Shown here in pieces: positions 18,232 to 27,691 of a stretch of 64,000 nucleotides of DNA. Position 1 is the first letter of the stretch; each line of letters opens with the position of its first letter. The DNA is from Alteromonas gracilis (GTDB lineage: Bacteria > Pseudomonadota > Gammaproteobacteria > Enterobacterales > Alteromonadaceae), in contig NZ_PVNO01000028.1 in the NCBI RefSeq assembly GCF_002993325.1, positions 62,001 through 126,000 of the forward strand, in the 5' to 3' direction. The notes below the pieces were generated by a model. That model was given only the letters and a program-made list of their open reading frames with translations, had not been told where the DNA came from and made no database searches. Both the position numbers and the translations under genes were made by a program.

Positions 18232-19187
18232 TTAATCGCCACGCCCCAAGGGTAACGCCCCACTTTTACCGTATGCTCTACGTTTAACGTGTGGGTATTG
18301 ATGACAGAAACATCACCGCTTACACCGTTAGTGGTCAGCAATAAAGACTGATCTTGATTAAACGCTAATTGCCACACTCGTCGCCCAACCAAAATGTAGT
18401 CTTCCACTTCGAAGGTATCGGTATTGATGACCGCTATGCGATTTGCTGGGCCAAGCGCCACGAAGGCGTAGGGCTTATCTTTCATAAGCACAATACCCAC
18501 TGGCTGCACCTTATCGCGATAGACGCCTTTAATGGCAAAGGAAAGGGTCTTCACTTTTTGCTTGGTAGCAGTATCGAAAATACTGACAGTGCCACCTATT
18601 TCCGAGCTTACCCAGAGGTACTTGTCATCTCTGGTAAAGTGAGCATCTCTGGGTCTTGCATCAACCAAGCTATTCGCAATATTTTCGTGCGTTTTGGTAT
18701 CTATCCAGTGCACCATGTTAGTGGTTTCTGAGGTGACGACCATCATGCTGCCGTCGTGACTCACAGCCAGCCCCTCAGGCTCTACGCCTACATCTATCTG
18801 AGAAATGACCTGAGCCGTTGGAATGTCGATAACAGTAAGAAGGGCATCGTCTTCATTAGCTGTGTAAATAGTGGTGCCGTTAGGATGTAATGCTATGGTT
18901 TCAGGATCTGCACCTGAGGGAAGATCGCCCACTATGGAATGGGTAGACAAATCCATAATTTGAATGCGATCAGCATCAGAGGCACAGATATACGCGTGGG
19001 ACTGGTCTGCACTTAAAATAAACCCTCGGGGTCGCTCTCCAACCTCGATAGTTTCAACCACACCAAATGTCGTCATATCAATGACAGATAGCGTGTTGTC
19101 TTTTTCGTTAGTGACATACGCTTGAGGAAGTGCAAAGGCAAAGCTTGCCATTAAACTGCCAAGCAAGAGTGCAAAGCGATAGCTCAT
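18222..19187 (-). CDS. Exported YVTN beta-propeller protein, PQQ-dependent catabolism-associated
   Basis: 321 residues with a signal peptide ('LLGSLMASFAFALPQA'). At least six repeats follow, of the YVTN type: 'AYVTNEKDNTLSVIDM', 'AYICASDADRIQIMDL', 'IYTANEDDALLTVIDI', 'VWVSSEIGGTVSIFD'-like and later ones. They fold as a periplasmic beta-propeller. This family is conserved next to the PQQ-linked ABC genes, but its role (scaffold, or substrate/metal handling) is unknown. Four-base overlap with the upstream binding protein gene, ten-base overlap with the ATPase gene. Confidence 0.9.
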   Translation of the reverse strand: MSYRFALLLGSLMASFAFALPQAYVTNEKDNTLSVIDMTTFGVVETIEVGERPRGFILSADQSHAYICASDADRIQIMDLSTHSIVGDLPSGADPETIALHPNGTTIYTANEDDALLTVIDIPTAQVISQIDVGVEPEGLAVSHDGSMMVVTSETTNMVHWIDTKTHENIANSLVDARPRDAHFTRDDKYLWVSSEIGGTVSIFDTATKQKVKTLSFAIKGVYRDKVQPVGIVLMKDKPYAFVALGPANRIAVINTDTFEVEDYILVGRRVWQLAFNQDQSLLLTTNGVSGDVSVINTHTLNVEHTVKVGRYPWGVAIKWK

Positions 19188-20533
19188 AACTTGTCCTTAC
19201 AGGTAGTGTGTGTTGCGCCTAATGTGTCCAGTTCGTTGGTTTGGTGCAGAAAGCCTTCAAGGGGCGCATGAGTCACCAGTGCGTCTTCGTGGGCCAGCGC
19301 AATAGGCTGACGAAATTGGTGGGTGTAGGGGCGAATAGAAAGAGGGCGACCTTTATAAGCCCCCAGCGTGTAGTGGTCGCTAAGCAAGGTGCTAAGAATT
19401 CCCTGCTGCGTTAAGTCGCTTCCTTGCTGCGCAGCATTTGCCACCGCCGTTACCGCAAGATACGCGGCGAAGTCGACTTCATTCATGTGTCTGATGAACC
19501 CGTCGTTAAAGCGGCTTTGAAGCTGACGTGCGCCCCATTGTTCGTGAGTAAAATGCCAACCCAGTGCTTTTAGGCCGGCAGCACCTACTACAGGTACGGG
19601 ATAATAGGTGTTAAACGGTAGGCTATACGCGAATTGCGCCGCGCTATCGGCGGTAAAAACGGCCTGATAGGTTTCTGTTGTTCGCGTAAATTGAGGAATT
19701 TCAGCAAATGCAGCCCTGCGCAAATCGAAGCTATCCTGCCATTGTTTAGTTTCAACAAGTGAAAGTTTGAATTTCTTGGCGCTGCGTTTAAATGCGGCTA
19801 GGTATGCAGTATCGTCAGCGGTTTTTCCGTAAACTGCAAATATCTCGTCAATACGCTTAGTGCGAAACCACTGGGCTAGCGCGTCGGCTTTCATCTGATA
19901 GCTGGGGATTGTATGAAACAAGGGCAGGCGACATGAATTTTGTCTCAGCAAATCATCGCTATTAGCTACGTTAAAAAATACGGCATTAGGAAGCGTGCTT
20001 TGAATCGTTGTAATCAACGGCTTAATTGAGGCAGCCTTTACCTCATTACTGCTTTGCATATCCAGTAGTACAACCGGTGCAATGTTGCCTTGCTGATTGC
20101 TGCTTATTTCTTTGTGATTTGTGTTAGCACTTGAACCACGGTGCTTACGTGTTTTAGCTAAAGAAGCTTGCAGTTCGCCGATAGAAGGCACACTGATTTC
20201 AGTTAGTTCAAACTGATAACCAAGAAATTTTCCCGTGATATTAGCATCCTTTATCGCCACACTTGCGCCAGCTGTCCCCTCATTGCTGGGGGACTTTAAA
20301 TAGTCTGGTGTGCCTGGTGGAGATGTGCCCGCAACCTTTATGTAAATCACCGGAATAGTGGCAAAAGAGGCCTGTGGTGCAGCTTGTTGAACCTTTGTAG
20401 GTTGCGCTTCATTAAACGCAAGCGCGCTGTTTAAAAACGGTAACAGAACGCAGCAAAAAAGTGACGCTACATACTTTTGATAGCGCTTACCGGTTAATCG
20501 TGTTTCAACCGTGCTTTTTAAACCCTTTGCCAT
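19184..20533 (-). CDS. ABC substrate-binding protein, PQQ-dependent alcohol dehydrogenase system
   Basis: 449 residues with an N-terminal hydrophobic export signal (about 19-40). The body resembles the branched-chain amino acid binding protein (periplasmic binding type I) fold in the PQQ-associated family, with 'PVIYIKVAGTSPPGTPDYL' near the start. It is first gene of a five-gene overlapping operon that ends with the M17 peptidase. The promoter region, shared with the divergent MxaJ-like gene, holds a perfect palindrome at 20617-20632, 83 bases upstream. Ligand unknown. Confidence 0.85.
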   Translation of the reverse strand: MAKGLKSTVETRLTGKRYQKYVASLFCCVLLPFLNSALAFNEAQPTKVQQAAPQASFATIPVIYIKVAGTSPPGTPDYLKSPSNEGTAGASVAIKDANITGKFLGYQFELTEISVPSIGELQASLAKTRKHRGSSANTNHKEISSNQQGNIAPVVLLDMQSSNEVKAASIKPLITTIQSTLPNAVFFNVANSDDLLRQNSCRLPLFHTIPSYQMKADALAQWFRTKRIDEIFAVYGKTADDTAYLAAFKRSAKKFKLSLVETKQWQDSFDLRRAAFAEIPQFTRTTETYQAVFTADSAAQFAYSLPFNTYYPVPVVGAAGLKALGWHFTHEQWGARQLQSRFNDGFIRHMNEVDFAAYLAVTAVANAAQQGSDLTQQGILSTLLSDHYTLGAYKGRPLSIRPYTHQFRQPIALAHEDALVTHAPLEGFLHQTNELDTLGATHTTCKDKL

Positions 20534-20616
20534 ATATCACCCCGAGCTCAGCTGCATGCTTTTGCTGATATCTGTTTGTCTGACATAAGGGTATATGGCA
20601 ATTTTCCCGAAGAACA

Positions 20617-20632
20617 TCCTCCTAAAGGAGGA
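20617..20632. promoter_or_regulatory. Palindromic operator candidate, copy 3 (divergent promoter)
   Basis: TCCTCCT-AA-AGGAGGA, a perfect 7+2+7 palindrome. It lies almost midway between two divergent genes: 83 bases from the minus-strand binding protein start and 85 from the plus-strand MxaJ-like start, so one site can serve both. On the plus side a TATGCT hexamer at 20681-20686 lies 48 bases further on. Confidence 0.8.
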
Positions 20633-20717
20633 ATGCTATGGCGCTAAAGTAGCATTAGTAAAATCACGCTAACCCCTTAGTATGCTTAAGAAGTTCGATT
20701 AAATAAGTGGGCAAGCT

Positions 20718-21629
20718 GTGCAGTTAGTTAAACCTTTTCGAGTTATTTTCACTTTACTCTGCCTGATAACGGGTTCTGCGCTTTCTGCGTTCGGGGAAGC
20801 AAGATCGTTAGACGATATTAAAGACAGCGGTTTGATAAGAATTGCGGTGTACACCGACTATCCCCCATTTTCTTTTATTGAAAACGACAGCCCCACAGGT
20901 ATTGATATTGATATCGCCCGTGAAATCGCAAGCGCCCTTGATGTTGAGCTAGAACTGATATGGATGACACCAGGTGAAACGACAGAGGACGATTTCAGGA
21001 ATTACCTATGGAAGGGTCATATTATCCACCGCATTAAGGCTGATGTGATGATGCGCGCGCCTTACGACCCCAGTTTTTCTCAAAAACGTGACGACGTGGG
21101 CTTGTTAGTTAATGAGCTTGTTCATATGTTTGCCCCTTATCACCGTGAAAGCTGGCAAATCATTCACAATACGCAAACCTTGCCCGAAGTGGAAACCATG
21201 GGCATGTTTCAGTATCACACGATTGGTGCGGAAATAGACAGTATTCCCCACTTTTACTTAACGTCAGCGTTTGGTGGCCGCTTGCGAGAAAAAACGTCGC
21301 ACTATGGCTCAAACGCAGAAGCGATTGACGCGATGAAAGCAGGAACCGTCGAAGCGGTAATGGGATTGCGCTCGCAAATATCTTACCTCAGTCAGTTTGT
21401 TGATAATGAGCAATATCGCCTTGCAAGCAACGCGTTTCCGCTAATCGGAAAGCAAAAGTGGGATATCGGACTTGCCGTTCATACTAATTATCGCGCGCTT
21501 GGCTATGAAATTGGTGATGTAATTACGCGAATGGTGGTAGAGGGCGATATGCAAAGCTTATTTGCAAAATACAACACCGTTTATGAGATGCCGCCTTATT
21601 TCTCGGAGCTAGAGCATTCTGGCCAATAG
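20718..21629 (+). CDS. MxaJ/XoxJ-like periplasmic binding protein for quinoprotein dehydrogenase
   Basis: 303 residues from a GTG; signal peptide (about 1-28, 'SALSAFGEA'). A type II periplasmic-binding fold (SBP_bac_3): 'LIRIAVYTDYPPFSFIENDSPTGID' region at the start and 'AIDAMKAGTVEAVMG' later. Proteins of this kind encoded beside quinoprotein dehydrogenases are the MxaJ/XoxJ group. XoxJ has been proposed to help activate or mature the lanthanide enzyme rather than feed a transporter. No permease or ATPase of the amino acid type is next to it, which fits that role. It precedes the alcohol dehydrogenase by about 300 bases. Confidence 0.83.
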   Translation: MQLVKPFRVIFTLLCLITGSALSAFGEARSLDDIKDSGLIRIAVYTDYPPFSFIENDSPTGIDIDIAREIASALDVELELIWMTPGETTEDDFRNYLWKGHIIHRIKADVMMRAPYDPSFSQKRDDVGLLVNELVHMFAPYHRESWQIIHNTQTLPEVETMGMFQYHTIGAEIDSIPHFYLTSAFGGRLREKTSHYGSNAEAIDAMKAGTVEAVMGLRSQISYLSQFVDNEQYRLASNAFPLIGKQKWDIGLAVHTNYRALGYEIGDVITRMVVEGDMQSLFAKYNTVYEMPPYFSELEHSGQ

Positions 21630-21800
21630 CATGTTAAGCAGTTTGGCTAACAACGCTACGGATAACGGCCTTTCAACAATAGCCTATTAACCGGTAACAC
21701 TATGGCCAACTGCCTTTTTACCTTTAGCACTGTTATTAATAACGCATCACTTTAAAAAGGCGTAAAGACGTTAAGCACAAAGGAAAATAGCCCTTCATTC

Positions 21801-21818
21801 CTCCTCCTAAAGGAGGAG
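21801..21818. promoter_or_regulatory. Palindromic operator candidate, copy 4 (alcohol dehydrogenase promoter)
   Basis: CTCCTCCT-AA-AGGAGGAG, a perfect 8+2+8 palindrome and the best copy in the window. It is 109 bases before the dehydrogenase ATG at 21928. A TATGCT hexamer at 21863-21868 lies 44 bases downstream, close to the spacing seen for copies 3 and 5. Confidence 0.8.
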
Positions 21819-21927
21819 TCAAATCACTCCGCTGTTGCATAGGCATCGACATCACCCCTAGCTATGCTAATCCTAACGAATAGTCTGAAACAGACCATTT
21901 ATGGCCTACATGCAACTAGGAACCGTT

Positions 21928-23715
21928 ATGAATAATAATATGCCAATTAAAAAACTTGCCCTATCAATGCTGATTTGTGCAAGTGCGTTAACTCCTGTCC
22001 ATGCTGTTGTCACCGACAAAGATATTCAAAATGACCACAATACTACTGACGATATAGTGACGTATGGAATGGGCTTAAAAGCACAGCGTTATAGCCCGCT
22101 AACCGCCATTAACCGCGATACAGTAGAAGAAGTACGTCCTGTATGGGCGTTCTCATTAGGCGGTGAAAAGCAGAGGGGGCAAGAATCGCAGCCACTGGTA
22201 AAAGATGGCGTGATGTATGTAACCGGATCTTACTCTCGTGTGTGGGCCATCGATGCGAGAACGGGTGAAGAACTATGGCAATATGAAGCGCGTTTGCCAG
22301 ACGGCATTATGCCTTGCTGTGACGTTATAAACCGTGGTGTTGCGCTTTACGATAATCTGGTCATATTCGGCACCTTGGATGCTAAGTTAGTCGCACTAGA
22401 CAAAGACACGGGTAAAACCGTTTGGAAGAAGAAAGTTGAAGACTACCGAGCGGGCTACGCCATTACCGCTGCCCCTATTGTTGTTGACGGAAAAGTTATT
22501 ACAGGGATTTCCGGTGGTGAGTTCGGTATCGTCGGTAAAGTGTATGCTTACGACGCGAAGTCTGGCAAACAGCTATGGGTTAGACCTACCGTTGAAGGGC
22601 ACATGGGGTACTTATGGAAAGACGGTAAGAAAACTGAAAATGGAATTTCAGGCGGCGCGCCAGGTAAAACATGGCCTGCTGATTTATGGAAAACCGGTGG
22701 TGCAGCAACGTGGCTAGGCGGTACTTACGACTCAGATACAGGCTTGCTATTCTTCGGTACGGGTAACCCTGCACCGTGGAACTCTCACCTACGTCCGGGC
22801 GATAACTACTTCTCGTCGTCGCGCTTAGCTATCGACCCTAATACAGGCAAAATTGTGTGGCACTTCCAAACCACGCCGCACGATGGCTGGGACTTCGATG
22901 GCGTAAACGAGCTTATCTCGTTTGATTACCAGGAAAACGGCAAAACAGTGAAAGCGGCGGCAACCGCCGACAGAAACGGCTTTTTCTATGTCCTTAACCG
23001 CGAAAACGGTGACTTTATCCGCGGCTTCCCGTTCGTTGACAAATTGAACTGGGCAAAGGGGCTAGATGAAAAGGGTCGACCTATCTACATTGAAGAAAAT
23101 CGTCCAGGAAGCCCAGCGCAATCAGCTGATGGTAAACAAGGTGCACAGGTCGTAGCGCGTCCTGCGTTCTTAGGTGGTAAAAACTGGATGCCAATGGCCT
23201 ATTCAAAGGATACTGAACTCTTTTATGTGCCTTCAAACGAATGGGAAATGGATATCTGGAACGAGCCTACCTCTTACAAGAAAGGTGCAGCGTACCTAGG
23301 TGCTGGTTTCACCATCAAATCAGTGAATGAAGACTTTATTGGCGTGCTTAAAGCAATTGACCCTAAAACAGGTAAAACCGTTTGGCGCTATAACAACTTC
23401 TCTCCACTATGGGGCGGCGTGTTAACCACAGGTGGTGGTTTGGTTTGGACTGGTAACCCTGAAGGTTATCTTATGGCCTTTGACGACAAAACCGGCGAAA
23501 TGGTTTACAAGTTCCAAACTGGCTCAGGTATTGTTGGCTCTCCAGTGACATGGGAAATGGATGGTGAGCAGTACATCTCCGTACTATCTGGATGGGGTGG
23601 CGCAGTGCCATTATGGGGAGGTGAAGTTGCTAAACGCGTGAAGCATTTTAACCAAGGCGGCACCGTGTGGACGTTTAAATTGCCGAAGCGCTATCAGCAG
23701 GTGGCAAAAAACTAA
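21928..23715 (+). CDS. PQQ-dependent alcohol dehydrogenase, predicted lanthanide type
   Basis: 595 residues from the ATG at 21928 (AGGA ribosome site 8 bases upstream); an earlier ATG at 21901 is less likely. Signal peptide to about 'PVHA'. Eight-bladed propeller with tryptophan-docking repeats. The vicinal cysteines Cys130-Cys131 ('MPCCD') form the strained disulphide ring typical of methanol/ethanol quinoprotein dehydrogenases. The catalytic aspartate is Asp322 in '[11 protein letters not shown]'. Asp324, two residues later, is the extra aspartate that marks lanthanide-dependent enzymes such as XoxF and PedH; calcium enzymes have Ala or similar there. It oxidises alcohols in the periplasm and passes electrons to cytochrome c550, encoded next. 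No haem motif, so it is not a quinohaemoprotein. Confidence 0.95.
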   Translation: MNNNMPIKKLALSMLICASALTPVHAVVTDKDIQNDHNTTDDIVTYGMGLKAQRYSPLTAINRDTVEEVRPVWAFSLGGEKQRGQESQPLVKDGVMYVTGSYSRVWAIDARTGEELWQYEARLPDGIMPCCDVINRGVALYDNLVIFGTLDAKLVALDKDTGKTVWKKKVEDYRAGYAITAAPIVVDGKVITGISGGEFGIVGKVYAYDAKSGKQLWVRPTVEGHMGYLWKDGKKTENGISGGAPGKTWPADLWKTGGAATWLGGTYDSDTGLLFFGTGNPAPWNSHLRPGDNYFSSSRLAIDPNTGKIVWHFQTTPHDGWDFDGVNELISFDYQENGKTVKAAATADRNGFFYVLNRENGDFIRGFPFVDKLNWAKGLDEKGRPIYIEENRPGSPAQSADGKQGAQVVARPAFLGGKNWMPMAYSKDTELFYVPSNEWEMDIWNEPTSYKKGAAYLGAGFTIKSVNEDFIGVLKAIDPKTGKTVWRYNNFSPLWGGVLTTGGGLVWTGNPEGYLMAFDDKTGEMVYKFQTGSGIVGSPVTWEMDGEQYISVLSGWGGAVPLWGGEVAKRVKHFNQGGTVWTFKLPKRYQQVAKN

Positions 23716-23748
23716 CCTTAGCTGAGCAGTAAATTGTGATTAATACGT

Positions 23749-23778
23749 GGCCAGCGCCTACGTGCGCTGGCCTTTTTT
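23749..23778 (+). terminator. Intrinsic terminator after the alcohol dehydrogenase
   Basis: GGCCAGCGC (23749-23757) and GCGCTGGCC (23764-23772) form a perfect 9-base stem with a six-base loop, followed by TTTTTT. It separates the dehydrogenase from the cytochrome gene, which has its own promoter region. Confidence 0.93.
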
Positions 23779-23909
23779 ATCATCTATTCATTTACCTGTT
23801 AGCAAGGTAAGTCTTCATCATTTTTATGAGCGTTATTTCGACTCTAAATTTAGCACTAACGTTGAAGCAGCAACGGTAAAGTTTGCGCTTTCAGTGGCTA
23901 TCATTGTGG

Positions 23910-23926
23910 CCTCCTACCAAAGGAGG
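23910..23926. promoter_or_regulatory. Palindromic operator candidate, copy 5 (cytochrome c550 promoter)
   Basis: CCTCCT (23910-23915), ACCAA, AGGAGG (23921-23926). It is 82 bases before the cytochrome ATG. TATACT at 23972-23977 lies 45 bases downstream. The five-base spacer matches copy 1; the other copies have two. Confidence 0.75.
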
Positions 23927-24008
23927 AGCCTTTCAAAACCAAAGTAGAGTTACCCCTTATTTCCTCGTACGTATACTTAATTCATAGTCTTTTGAGGATG
24001 TATGAATT

Positions 24009-24506
24009 ATGAAAACAAAAATATCGATGTTGTTTGCTGCACTCGTGGTAACGGGCTTTTCTAGCCACGTGCTTGCACACGGAAATGTTATCCCTCAAGG
24101 AGCAGATAGCTCAGCTATGCCGCCAATTACCGATGGCGATGAGTCTGAAAATGGCTGGGTGTTTGAAAACCCCTACCGAAGTCTAGACGACGACACCAAA
24201 ACGAAAGTTATCAAATTTGGTGAATCAGCTTATGCAAATAATTGTGCTGGCTGTCACGGCTTGCACGCGCAGTCTGGCGGAATAAACCCTGACCTTCGTG
24301 AACTCGACCCAGAAAGCATTGAAGACGACGAATGGTTCGTTGAGCGCTTGCGTTTTGGTTCGGCGAAAGGGATGCCTGCACTTGGCGGCATTCCTGAAGG
24401 TCAAACCGATCCTATCTTAGATCAAGAGACACTTTGGGCTATTAAAACCTACGTTGAAGCGCGTCGCGTTGTAGCCATTGAAGAGGGTGAGATAGAAGCT
24501 GATTAA
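24009..24506 (+). CDS. pedF: Cytochrome c550, PedF/ExaB family electron acceptor
   Basis: 165 residues. Signal peptide ending 'HVLA'. One c-type haem site, Cys79-Ala-Gly-Cys82-His83, with a likely axial Met in 'KGMPALGG' (about residue 122). The sequence around 'HGNVIPQG', 'WVFENPYR' and 'GINPDLREL' matches the PedF/ExaB c550 family, the direct electron acceptor of PQQ ethanol dehydrogenases. It is periplasmic, and it would pass electrons to the terminal oxidases. Own promoter with palindrome copy 5 and a GAGG ribosome site. Confidence 0.92.
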   Translation: MKTKISMLFAALVVTGFSSHVLAHGNVIPQGADSSAMPPITDGDESENGWVFENPYRSLDDDTKTKVIKFGESAYANNCAGCHGLHAQSGGINPDLRELDPESIEDDEWFVERLRFGSAKGMPALGGIPEGQTDPILDQETLWAIKTYVEARRVVAIEEGEIEAD

Positions 24507-24526
24507 GGTGACTGCTACACCTTGTT

Positions 24527-24565
24527 CGCCGGGTTAACGTCGAGTTGCCCGGCGCTTTTCGTTTC
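24527..24565 (+). terminator. Terminator after cytochrome c550
   Basis: CGCCGGG (24527-24533) pairs with CCCGGCG (24548-24554) around a 14-base loop, followed by a T-rich stretch (CTTTTCGTTT). It begins about 20 bases after the stop. Confidence 0.7.
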
Positions 24566-24656
24566 TAAGCTATGTGGAAACGGGTCCAACGCTTCTGTCT
24601 GTTAACCTTTTAACTTTGCATTACTCAGCAGTACCTTTAGCGAAGATGTGTCTTCT

Positions 24657-25589
24657 TTAAACTAACTGTAATTTACTCAGTATCCCAAAGGCGAGGGCGG
24701 TAATCGGTAAAGACGCCAATGTGCTGACTGCGATAATACTTGCCGCTAAGCGGTAATCACCACCTAAATTTCTCACCATGACATAGCTTGCTGCAGCGGT
24801 TGGAGAGATGGCTAATAAAAGAACAATACCCAGCTCCATCCCTTTAAAACCAAAAGCATAGGCAAGGGCAACCAATACAAAGGGGTAAACCACACATTTG
24901 CAGGTTGTGCTAAGCACGATATTAAACCAGTCACTGGAGAAAGAGCGGAACTGTAAGGATGCTCCGGTGCATATAAGTGCAAGTGGCAAGGTAAGTTGAG
25001 CGAAATACTCCCCTGTTTTCACCACGGTATCTGGAAGCTGCCATTCGAAGTATGAAAAAGGCAGTGCTGCGGCAATCGATAAGATCAACGGGTTTTTCGC
25101 CATGCCGGTAACTTGGCCCATTAATGAGCGTGACGTACCTTGGTAAAAGTTAAGAACAAATACAGACAGCACGTTAAATAATATGGTGATACAGCCCATA
25201 TAGACCGAGGCTACAGCAAGCCCTTCTTGCCCATAGGTATTGGCACAGTAAGCTAAGCCGATAATGCCCATGTTGGCTCTAAAGCCGCCTTGAACTACCA
25301 CTCCTCTGGCTTTATATGGCTGAACGGTAAAGTGAGCGCAAATCATTAAGGCGAGGAATACCGCAAGGGTTCCTGTAATTCCTACCATGACAAGGGTGGG
25401 GTTAGCGGCTTTAGAAAAATCTGCTCGCGCTATCGATAAAAATAACAAGGCAGGGAGTGCCACGTTAAACACCAGTTTTGAGCCTGCTTCAATAAAGCCT
25501 TCATTCAGCCATTTAATTCGGAAAAATAGCCACCCCATTAATAAAAGAATAAGAACGGGAATGAGCGTGCTGGTAATAAAGCTAAGCAT
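24657..25589 (-). CDS. AEC family transporter
   Basis: 310 residues with about ten hydrophobic helices in two halves, beginning 'MLSFITSTLIPVLILLLMGW'. The conserved features of the auxin-efflux-carrier (AEC/BART) family are present: 'LVFNVALPALLFLSI' in the first half and 'GASLQFRSFS' then 'KCVVYPFVL' in the second. Bacterial members move small organic acids such as malonate, malate or lactate. It faces the cytochrome gene and is separated from it by a terminator, so it is probably not part of the PQQ locus. Substrate not predictable. Confidence 0.85.
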   Translation of the reverse strand: MLSFITSTLIPVLILLLMGWLFFRIKWLNEGFIEAGSKLVFNVALPALLFLSIARADFSKAANPTLVMVGITGTLAVFLALMICAHFTVQPYKARGVVVQGGFRANMGIIGLAYCANTYGQEGLAVASVYMGCITILFNVLSVFVLNFYQGTSRSLMGQVTGMAKNPLILSIAAALPFSYFEWQLPDTVVKTGEYFAQLTLPLALICTGASLQFRSFSSDWFNIVLSTTCKCVVYPFVLVALAYAFGFKGMELGIVLLLAISPTAAASYVMVRNLGGDYRLAASIIAVSTLASLPITALAFGILSKLQLV

Positions 25590-25876
25590 AAAAAGAAAGA
25601 GACCTTTATATCCATTAAGAAGAGCGAGCGAAGCTGAGCTGACTGCAAGTGCTTAAGGCATAGTATGCCAAGGTTTTTCATGTGCGCATAAGACAAATTC
25701 TAATCTGCTATAAGAAAAAGGATTAGATGCGGCTATTAGTGACTTAAATCTGTTCACAAACCATTTGAATAAGCGTAACTTAATATCTTACTGGCTGGCG
25801 TTTGTTGTTATTGAGATTGAGGTACGGCCTGCATTTAAATTTTTAGAACAAATAAAAGAGAATAAAGAATAGAAAT

Positions 25877-27631
25877 ATGAATGGTTTTCTTTTCTTCGTC
25901 AGTTTAATTCTCATCGTTAGCTTGTCGATAGGGCCCGCTTTTGGTGTCTCTAAAAATACAGCGCCTGCACCAACAATGTTACTGGTTAACAAGCATTTAC
26001 AAATTTTTGAGGAAGACGGGAGTATCCTTACTGCAGAGGATATCGTCGATAAATATCAACAAAACACACTGAGCGCTAACGGTAGCGGCAAAGTAAGCTG
26101 GGGTTTTACTGATAAAACAATATGGGCTGTACTCCCTACCGAGCCCTATGCCTATATACCTAACCTTTCAAATAATGAAGTAGAAAATGCACCAGATAGT
26201 GCATCTATCCCCCTAAAAATCAAAATTGATAATGCATGGCTTGATCAGATTGACGTGTTCTTTTTCGAAGGTGGTCAAAGAAAGCGTCACATAAGTCTTG
26301 GTGATGACAACGTCCATAGCAGTCGAGCTGAAAACACCAGAATGCCCTCTACGTTTTTCCGTGTCACAACGCCCGAAACTTTAGTTGTGTTCCGGTTTGC
26401 GTCTGAAGACCCCATGACAATTCCTATTTACATGGGGACGCCAAGGGATGCACAAAGCCAATCTACCGAAAATGCCTATTTTTATGGCGCGTTATACGGT
26501 TCACTTATTATTTTACTCGTTTATAACCTGGTTCTATATTCCTACCTAAAAGAACGCAGATACCTGCTTTATTCATTATATCTACTGTCGTTTTTGGTAT
26601 TTAATTTCACATACACAGGGCATGGCTTTTGGTTGTTATGGTCAGAATCTGTGTTCCTTCAGCAATGGTTAATGCCCACACTGATGTTTTTCTATCTATT
26701 TAGTGCGGTAAGGTTCACCATCGAATTTTTAGATACTCAGCTTTACTTACCAAAGCTCTATCGTTTTAGAAAGTATATCTACGGCGTTTTGCTCATGTTA
26801 GCCGTGATAATTATCGCCGTTGGCAGTCGCTCATTTGCGGTGATGTCGCAGCTTGTTGTATTGACAACGATAGCGTTTTGGATGCTGTGCATCGGCATTT
26901 TTGCCTATAGAAATGGTGATGCGTTAGCCAAGTTTTTCTTGCCCGCTATTTTGTGCGGAACGGGGGGGGCGACCGTTTCAAGCCTAGCGACATGGGGGCT
27001 TATTCCCTACTCGAAATGGGCGTTTAGAGGCATTGAGATAGGCATGGTGCTGGAAATGTCACTGTTATCTATTTCGTTAGCATTCAATTACAAGCAAGTG
27101 CAAGAAGCTCGAAAAAATGCAGAGCGGGATGCGCGACTGGACCCGTTGACGTTACTTTATAATCGCCGTGCATTTGGAGACCTCGTTTATCCAATTTGGG
27201 AACTGGGAAAGCGCAGCAATAAATTTATGTCAGTAATGCTTATCGACCTGGACTGGTTCAAGAAAGTTAACGATACTTTCGGGCACGACGTGGGAGATAA
27301 AGTACTCCAAAAGGTAGCAGAAGAGATTAAGGGGCAAGTGCGCGGCTCAGATATTACCTTTCGCTGGGGGGGCGAAGAGTTTTTGGTATTTTTGCCCTAC
27401 ACTCGTACCGAATACGCCAAACAAATTGCTGAAAACTTGCGTGTTCACCTATCAATGCATGATATTAACAAGCTGGTTAGGATCACGGTGAGTATTGGCG
27501 TAGCGGGCTCCTCTCCAGGTGATACAGACGTTATGGTGCTCATTAAAGAGGCCGACCAAGCGCTCTATTTAGCCAAATCTAGGGGAAGAAATAGGGTGGT
27601 GTTGTGGAATGAGGCTGAAATCGAACGCTAA
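25877..27631 (+). CDS. 7TM-DISM diguanylate cyclase (GGDEF)
   Basis: 584 residues. Signal peptide, an extracytoplasmic DISMED2-type sensor domain (about 30-185), seven membrane helices (about 190-410), a short coiled linker, and a GGDEF domain. The active site is 'RWGGEEF' (Gly498 to Phe502). An inhibitory RxxD site ('RGSD') lies five residues before it, so the enzyme is likely product-inhibited. It makes c-di-GMP from GTP in response to a periplasmic, probably carbohydrate-like, ligand. Single-gene unit; no neighbour explains the signal. Confidence 0.93.
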   Translation: MNGFLFFVSLILIVSLSIGPAFGVSKNTAPAPTMLLVNKHLQIFEEDGSILTAEDIVDKYQQNTLSANGSGKVSWGFTDKTIWAVLPTEPYAYIPNLSNNEVENAPDSASIPLKIKIDNAWLDQIDVFFFEGGQRKRHISLGDDNVHSSRAENTRMPSTFFRVTTPETLVVFRFASEDPMTIPIYMGTPRDAQSQSTENAYFYGALYGSLIILLVYNLVLYSYLKERRYLLYSLYLLSFLVFNFTYTGHGFWLLWSESVFLQQWLMPTLMFFYLFSAVRFTIEFLDTQLYLPKLYRFRKYIYGVLLMLAVIIIAVGSRSFAVMSQLVVLTTIAFWMLCIGIFAYRNGDALAKFFLPAILCGTGGATVSSLATWGLIPYSKWAFRGIEIGMVLEMSLLSISLAFNYKQVQEARKNAERDARLDPLTLLYNRRAFGDLVYPIWELGKRSNKFMSVMLIDLDWFKKVNDTFGHDVGDKVLQKVAEEIKGQVRGSDITFRWGGEEFLVFLPYTRTEYAKQIAENLRVHLSMHDINKLVRITVSIGVAGSSPGDTDVMVLIKEADQALYLAKSRGRNRVVLWNEAEIER

Positions 27632-27691
27632 TTTGTAAATCCACGTTTCTCACGTATTATTCTGTTTTCGTTTCTTCAGAGTATCCTTTTC

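Noticed and set aside
20617-20632. AGGAGG cores as ribosome binding sites
   Set aside because: They lie 62-109 bases from the start codons and are halves of palindromes, so they do not act as Shine-Dalgarno sites for these genes.
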